Positions 23,983 to 27,965 of a stretch of DNA of 27,965 nt are shown in pieces. Positions within the stretch are counted from its first letter, which is position 1; the number at the start of each line of letters is the position of its first letter. Made by a program: the position numbers and the translations under genes. A model generated the notes under the pieces. The model was given only the letters and a program-made list of their open reading frames with translations, had not been told where the DNA came from and did not search any database. Source of the stretch: DATGIQ01 sp035295665 (GTDB taxonomy: Bacteria > Planctomycetota > Planctomycetia > Gemmatales > Gemmataceae); the NCBI GenBank assembly GCA_035295665.1, contig DATGIQ010000235.1, forward strand, positions 1 to 27,965. Reading direction: 5' to 3'.

Positions 23983-24918
23983 TCAATCACGCAGTGCGCG
24001 GCCGGTGAGGTGCAAGAATACCCGCTCCAGGTTCGGCTCTTCCGTTTCCAGGCTGGTCAGTTCCAATTGCAGCTCGTTGAGCACCGACACCAGCTGCAAC
24101 AGAGTCTTTTTGACATCGCGACATTCCAGCTCGAGCCGCTGTCCATTCTGCTCGGTAAGGCGGACGCTGGGTAGCTGTTTGATCCGCTCGCGGAGCCCCA
24201 CGGAGATCTGCGGCACGCGGATCCGAATGAGTCCATCCATCTGCTGCAACAGTTCGGTCAAACGATCACACGCAATCAGCTGACCATGATCGATGATACC
24301 AATCCGGGGACACAGCGCCTGTACCTCTTCCATGTAATGGCTGGTGTAGACGACCGTGACGCCGGCACGGTTGACGCGGCGGATCTCCTCGAAGATATGG
24401 TTGCGTGATTGGGGATCGACGCCGGTCGTGGGCTCGTCCAGGAGCAGCAGCCGCGGCTCATGGACCAGTGCTGCCCCCAGATTCAGGCGCCGCTTCATTC
24501 CCCCTGAAAACGTCTCCACGCGCTGCTCGGCACGATCCGCCAGGCCGATGGCCGCCAAGACCTCCTCCATGCGCCGGCGTAGCAGTGCTCGCTTCAGGCC
24601 ATACAGCTGGCCGAAAAACCGCAGGTTTTCGCGGGCCGTGAGCTCGCCGTAAAGGGCCAATTCCTGGGGGACAATGCCGATCTCCCGACGCAGAGAGCGC
24701 GCTGCACGGTGTAAGGGACGACCCAACAGGCGGGCTTCCCCGGCGCTGGTTTCGAGCAGGCAGGAGAGAATGGACAACAGCGTCGTTTTGCCGGCCCCGT
24801 TGGGCCCAAGCAAGCCGAAGATTTCGCCTTCCGCAACCTGAAACGTGATCCCATCGAGAGCAATCGTCTTGCCATAGCACTTCCGCACATCGTGGACTTC
24901 AAGGAACGTCCTGCTCAT
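23983..24918 (-). CDS. ABC-2 exporter ATP-binding subunit
   Basis: This 311-residue nucleotide-binding protein has Walker A GPNGAGKTT (38-46), Q-loop VPQE (Gln85), signature FSGGMKRR (137-144), Walker B LLLLDEP (156-162) and the switch histidine in YTSHYMEE (about 194). The C-terminal 80 residues (IRIRVPQISVGL to ERVFLHLTGRALRD) are the accessory domain of exporter-type subunits of the CcmA/DrrA class. It powers the permease encoded next. The frame opens at 24963, but the family start LEVHDVRKCYG lies close to the ATG at 24918, which I prefer; ribosome-binding sites are poor for both. It is the first gene of the operon and is divergent from the second blaI. Confidence 0.93.
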   Translation of the reverse strand: MSRTFLEVHDVRKCYGKTIALDGITFQVAEGEIFGLLGPNGAGKTTLLSILSCLLETSAGEARLLGRPLHRAARSLRREIGIVPQELALYGELTARENLRFFGQLYGLKRALLRRRMEEVLAAIGLADRAEQRVETFSGGMKRRLNLGAALVHEPRLLLLDEPTTGVDPQSRNHIFEEIRRVNRAGVTVVYTSHYMEEVQALCPRIGIIDHGQLIACDRLTELLQQMDGLIRIRVPQISVGLRERIKQLPSVRLTEQNGQRLELECRDVKKTLLQLVSVLNELQLELTSLETEEPNLERVFLHLTGRALRD

Positions 24919-24976
24919 CGGCCATTTACCCCAGCTCGGCGTACTCCAGCGTTCTTTAGACATCTTAGCGAATCGT

Positions 24977-25010
24977 CCGTAGTCCGTAGCCAGCCTGCTA
25001 CGGACTACGG
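24977..25010. promoter_or_regulatory. Perfect 14-bp palindrome between divergent operons
   Basis: CCGTAGTCCGTAGC (24977-24990) pairs perfectly with GCTACGGACTACGG (24997-25010) around a 6-base centre. Each arm contains a short direct repeat (GTCCGTA-type). It lies between the start of the ABC operon and the promoter of the second blaI and could be an operator or a 5' leader hairpin of the ABC mRNA. Confidence 0.55.
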
Positions 25011-25021
25011 CCTAAACTCTC

Positions 25022-25050
25022 TTGACACTTCAGGCGAAATGTCTTAGGAT
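25022..25050 (+). promoter_or_regulatory. Sigma70-type promoter of the second blaI/M56 operon
   Basis: A perfect -35 TTGACA (25022-25027) is exactly 17 bases from TAGGAT (25045-25050), 4/6 to the -10 consensus. The predicted start is near 25057, about 27 bases before the ATG at 25084. Confidence 0.7.
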
Positions 25051-25070
25051 CGGATCAGACATTACGTCTG
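25038..25070. promoter_or_regulatory. Putative BlaI operator: two nested dyads over the -10/+1 region
   Basis: AATGTCT (25038-25044) and AGACATT (25057-25063) form a perfect 7-base inverted repeat that brackets the -10 box. CAGAC-ATTAC-GTCTG (25056-25070) is a second perfect dyad at the predicted start site. Both share the AGAC/GTCT core. Binding here would block the promoter, as expected for autorepression. Confidence 0.5.
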
Positions 25071-25083
25071 CACGAGGACAAAT

Positions 25084-25491
25084 ATGGCACGCACACCTCA
25101 AGACGTGACGGACGCGGAGCTGGCGATCCTGGAATTGCTCTGGGGTGAAGGGCCGGCGATGATCCGACAGCTTACCGAACGGCTCTATCCTCAGGGAGGA
25201 AGAGCGCATTATGCTACGGTGCAGACCTTGCTGGAACGGCTCGAAGCCAAAGGCTTTGTCGTCCGCGATCGCAGCGGGGCGGCCCATACGTTTCGCGCCG
25301 CGGTGGGTCGGGACGAGCTGATCGGCCGACGGCTTCAGGCTACCGCGGAAAAGCTTTGCGGCGGATCGTTCACGCCACTCCTGATGCATTTGGTTCGAAC
25401 CCGGAAGCTGACGGCGCGGGAACGGGAGGAACTGCGGGCACTCATTGACGATCTCGATAGCAAGTCCAAGCCCAAGAGTGAGCGCCGCTGA
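25084..25491 (+). CDS. BlaI/MecI-family winged-helix transcriptional repressor
   Basis: This 135-residue protein has the BlaI/MecI fold: VTDAELAILELLWGEGPAMIRQL, then AHYATVQTLLERLEAKGFVVRD, a short wing, and a C-terminal dimerisation helix (LTAREREELRALIDDLDSKSK). The ATG has GAGGA at good spacing and is the only sensible start. The M56 peptidase gene follows 12 bases after the stop. It is clearly a paralogue of the repressor at 2321-2740, but the two differ enough, and their promoter dyads differ enough, that they probably act on separate regulons. Confidence 0.95.
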   Translation: MARTPQDVTDAELAILELLWGEGPAMIRQLTERLYPQGGRAHYATVQTLLERLEAKGFVVRDRSGAAHTFRAAVGRDELIGRRLQATAEKLCGGSFTPLLMHLVRTRKLTAREREELRALIDDLDSKSKPKSERR

Positions 25492-25503
25492 AAGGGGCCG
25501 CCG

Positions 25504-27333
25504 ATGGAACCACTCCTGCAATTGGGCCTGAGCAACGCTCTCATGGCCACCATCCTCGCGGTTCTGGTCACAGGGCTGGGTCGTCTCTGCCGTCGTCCGG
25601 CGTTGCTCCACTGTTTATGGCTGCTCGTGTTGGTCAAGCTCATTACCCCCTCATGGATCGCGTGTCCGTTTCCCTGGCCCGATCGACCGACGCCCAGGGC
25701 AACAGCATTCTCACTTCCGGAACCAGTCGCAGCCGCATCGTTCTTCGATGCGACAAGAGGCGAACCGAATGCCGAAATGCTGCTATCGAATGAGGTGAAC
25801 GTCCCTGCGTCATCGGAGCCGATCGCTGCTTCCGCATCGATGCTCCTGGCCGAACCCCTGAGTCTTAACATGCCGCCCGGTCACCGATCCGACTCGGGTT
25901 GGTGGTCAGAATGCGAATTCCCCTTGTGGGAAACGATCGCTGCGCTTTGGTTGGCCGGCGCGATCGGTTGGTTTGGCGTTAGTGCCTATCGCATTTACCG
26001 GTTTCGGGATTGGCTGGTGTGTGCCCGGCCGGCGTCGCCCATGCTGTGCGCCCAGGTTCGGCGCTTGGCCGAGCGGATGGGCATGACAGTCTGCCCCACT
26101 GTCTGGCTTTTGCCGGGACATGTTTCCCCGATGGTCTGGGCACTGGCAGGCCGGCCACGACTGTTTGTTTCGAGCGCCCTGTGGGACCGGCTCACAGCAG
26201 ACCAGCAAAGCACGCTGCTCGTTCATGAGCTGGCCCATCTCCGTCGGCGCGATCACTGGGTTCGTGGTCTGGAATTGGTGGTGAGCGGCCTGTACTGGTG
26301 GCATCCGCTTGTCTGGTGGGCTCGCCATGAACTGCGCGAAGCGGAAGAACAGTGCTGCGATGCCTGGGTCGTCTGGACGCTGCCCCACTTGGCACGCACC
26401 TATGCAAACGCCCTGCTGGAGACAATTGACTTTCTCTCCGAGACCTCTTACGCTCTGCCAGCGGTGGCGAGCGGGATCGGTCACGTTCACCATTTAAGGA
26501 GAAGATTAACCATGATCATGCACGGAACGACCCCCCGGACCCTATCGGGGACGGGATTGGTGGTCGTGCTCGGACTGGGGGCATTTTTCCTCGCCCTCCG
26601 GCCGATCTGGGCCCAGACCAGGGCCATTCGGCTGGCGGAAGAACAGCGACAAGCCGCCGAGAACGCAGCCGCACGCGCGGAAGACGCACTGGCGCAAAAA
26701 GAGGAAGCCGACCGTCAGGATTCCAGAGGCAAAATTAATGTCGAGAACGACCGCCTCCAGGCCGAGCAAATCCAGGCCTATCGACAAAAGCTGGCCGCGG
26801 AGGTCGATCGGATGAAAGCAAATCTGCAACAGGCCATGTCGGACCTGCAACGCGCGGAAGCACGGTTGGCAGAATTGCAGCAACGGCAGGCCGCTCAGCA
26901 ACGGGCGCAAGCGGGGCCCCAGCCCACGCCGCGGCCGCGACGTCCCACTCGGGAACAAGCCTCCGATTCCGAACAGCGGATCTCCGAATTGGAAAGAAAG
27001 CTCGATGAACTTCTGAATGAGGTGCAAGGTCTCCGCCGGGAGATGCGCCGTTCCGGGCGGCCAGGACCGATGTCCGGCATGGCTCCTGGCATGCCAGGCG
27101 GCCCCACGCCTCCGGCCGCTGGCAGACCGGGCGCCCTGCGTCCGCCGATGGCTGTTCCGCCGGCGATCGCCTTACCGCCTCAGCCCGGTCAGCCGATTGC
27201 GCCCGCGCTCGCACCGCTGCCGCCCACGCCCGCTCAGCCGGTTTTGCCTGGGGCCCGGCCAGTGCTCGCGCCGCCCTCTCCGACGCCTCCTGAACCTCCT
27301 GATGTGGAAGTACGGTCGTCCATTTCCTCATGA
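25504..27333 (+). CDS. M56 (BlaR1/MecR1-type) membrane metallopeptidase with coiled-coil and proline-rich tail
   Basis: This 609-residue protein starts with membrane segments (about 10-25, 34-52), an insert of about 80 residues, another segment (about 140-162) and the M56 catalytic region with LLVHELAHLRRRDH (His241, Glu242, His245) and EAEEQCCDAWV (about 279-289). A further membrane segment lies at about 349-368. The remaining 240 residues are a Gln/Glu/Ala-rich coiled coil (about 375-520) and a Pro-rich tail (525-600). The zinc residues are intact, so cleavage of the adjacent BlaI-type repressor is expected. There is no penicillin-binding sensor; the coiled-coil/Pro-rich part may contact peptidoglycan, envelope protein or another copy of itself. 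The ATG has AAAGGGG at good spacing. Confidence 0.92.
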   Translation: MEPLLQLGLSNALMATILAVLVTGLGRLCRRPALLHCLWLLVLVKLITPSWIACPFPWPDRPTPRATAFSLPEPVAAASFFDATRGEPNAEMLLSNEVNVPASSEPIAASASMLLAEPLSLNMPPGHRSDSGWWSECEFPLWETIAALWLAGAIGWFGVSAYRIYRFRDWLVCARPASPMLCAQVRRLAERMGMTVCPTVWLLPGHVSPMVWALAGRPRLFVSSALWDRLTADQQSTLLVHELAHLRRRDHWVRGLELVVSGLYWWHPLVWWARHELREAEEQCCDAWVVWTLPHLARTYANALLETIDFLSETSYALPAVASGIGHVHHLRRRLTMIMHGTTPRTLSGTGLVVVLGLGAFFLALRPIWAQTRAIRLAEEQRQAAENAAARAEDALAQKEEADRQDSRGKINVENDRLQAEQIQAYRQKLAAEVDRMKANLQQAMSDLQRAEARLAELQQRQAAQQRAQAGPQPTPRPRRPTREQASDSEQRISELERKLDELLNEVQGLRREMRRSGRPGPMSGMAPGMPGGPTPPAAGRPGALRPPMAVPPAIALPPQPGQPIAPALAPLPPTPAQPVLPGARPVLAPPSPTPPEPPDVEVRSSISS

Positions 27334-27362
27334 CCGCGGCCAGCTTTTCGAAGCGTCAAACA

Positions 27363-27392
27363 AAACGGCCGGGTCGTACGACCCGGCCGTTT
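27363..27392. terminator. Perfect palindromic bidirectional terminator
   Basis: AAACGGCCGGGTC (27363-27375) and GACCCGGCCGTTT (27380-27392) form a perfect 13-bp stem around GTAC. The A and T ends supply a U tract in either direction, with a better T-rich exit on the minus strand. It lies between the converging M56 and small-basic-protein genes and should terminate both. Confidence 0.85.
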
Positions 27393-27444
27393 CGTTGCAT
27401 GCGACTTTACGCGGTCCCGGCGAGCCATAACGCTCCGGATCGTT

Positions 27445-27690
27445 CTACTTTTTCTCCTCCGCAGCCGGGGCCGCGGCTTCCCCTTCGCCAGCCGGCTTCT
27501 CTTCTTCCTTGGCCTTCTTGGCTTTCTTGATCACGATGCGGTGAACGCGAACCTTCGGCAAGGCATAGGGACTTCGTCCTTCCTGCCAGCGCTCTTCATC
27601 CTTGAGGATCTTGATCCGTTCGCCGCGGGTGAGCACATTGCGGGCCCGTTCCAGCGTGTTCTTGCGGCGAAGGCTTTTGTCAATGGACAT
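27445..27690 (-). CDS. Small basic protein of the PVC superphylum (signature protein)
   Basis: This 81-residue protein begins MSIDKSLRRKNTLERARNVLTRGERIKILKDEERWQEGRSPYALPKVRVHRI, the conserved small basic protein found across Planctomycetes, Verrucomicrobia and Chlamydiae and proposed as a signature of that group. It is thought to bind nucleic acid or ribosomes because of its charge, but its role is not firmly known. The C-terminal 25 residues form a Lys/Glu/Ala-rich tail beyond the roughly 55-60-residue core. The frame continues to 27726, but the ATG at 27690 has AAGGA upstream and is the conserved start. Confidence 0.92.
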   Translation of the reverse strand: MSIDKSLRRKNTLERARNVLTRGERIKILKDEERWQEGRSPYALPKVRVHRIVIKKAKKAKEEEKPAGEGEAAAPAAEEKK

Positions 27691-27794
27691 GGGTTCTATC
27701 CTTCGATCTGCGGGACTCAAAATCATGCGCCAATACCACGATCATATGAACCAGGCGCGGTCGAGACAACCTCCGCCGCCCGCGGAGCGTTGCT

Positions 27795-27965
27795 TTACGG
27801 GGTTCGTTTCAGGAGATCGTCGAGATGGAAGCTCCGTCCCGCTTTCACCAGTTCGACCAGGTGAAGGATTTTCTGGCCGCCGCCGGGCCAAACTTTTTCC
27901 CCAGATCCGAACGTCTCGCCGGATCGATCGGTCGTTGGCCTTCATCCAATGAGTGCAAGATTATT
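27795..27965. other. Right-edge segment with competing partial reading frames
   Basis: Three frames remain open or nearly open to the edge. On the plus strand an ATG at 27825, with AGGAG about ten bases upstream, opens MEAPSRFHQFDQVKDFLAAA and has no stop before 27965. On the minus strand a frame ending in TAA at 27795-27797 reads KILHLVELVKAGRSFHLDD but has a TGA near 27940, and another minus frame enters from the edge and stops earlier. Codon use does not separate them and I recognise no family. Confidence 0.25.

Noticed and set aside
23163..24008. 281-residue plus-strand ORF
   Set aside because: Antisense to the ABC permease gene; no start signal or domain.

Overview
The window looks like chromosome from a planctomycete, most plausibly a Gemmata-like lineage. 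The support is a combination of lineage-typical families: a twin-arginine DUF1501 protein, exported proteins with the LExLExR N-terminal motif, a matrixin-type protease with DUF4214 repeats, an ECF sigma factor paired with a Ser/Thr kinase carrying a TPR tail, two BlaI/M56 pairs, a WD40 protein, and the small basic signature protein of the Planctomycetes-Verrucomicrobia-Chlamydiae group. The DNA is GC-rich throughout, with a few AT-rich intergenic patches. I see no rRNA, tRNA, CRISPR array, insertion sequence or phage gene.

Layout. Positions 1-2812 (minus) hold a BlaI repressor and an M56 membrane peptidase with a PDZ tail, driven by a near-consensus sigma70 promoter that carries a dyad. Positions 2813-3790 hold decayed sequence including a frameshifted cheW. 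Then come a DUF1501 protein (minus), an acyl-CoA thioesterase (plus) and a small hypothetical protein (plus). Positions 6436-9304 (minus) hold a histidine kinase and a FIST sensor protein. Upstream of them, at 9325-9643, lies a non-coding block with a textbook sigma54 promoter, a structured stretch and two strong hairpins, the last an intrinsic terminator. Next are a glycerate 2-kinase (minus) and a lipoprotein solute-binding protein (plus). Positions 12447-16569 (minus) hold an ECF sigma factor followed by its kinase/TPR partner. Positions 16570-17769 are gene-poor, with two short minus-strand ORFs and a leader-peptide/hairpin arrangement in front of the exported metalloprotease (17770-19662). 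Positions 19927-24918 (minus) form a four-gene run: ABC ATPase, ABC permease, WD40 propeller, uronate-isomerase-like enzyme. Positions 25022-27333 (plus) hold the second BlaI/M56 pair, ended by a perfect palindromic terminator, and then the small basic protein (minus).

How it fits together. The window is rich in signal transduction: two proteolytically controlled repressor systems, an ECF/kinase module, a membrane histidine kinase with a FIST protein, and an orphan binding protein. The two M56 proteins lack a penicillin-binding sensor and instead carry coiled-coil plus PDZ, or coiled-coil plus proline-rich tails, so they probably sense something other than beta-lactams. The most unusual element is the sigma54-promoter/terminator block in front of the histidine kinase, whose H-box and nearby motifs resemble kinases that work with sigma54 activators. 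Start codons were chosen mainly by ribosome-binding sites and promoter positions, so several genes are shorter than their longest open frame.
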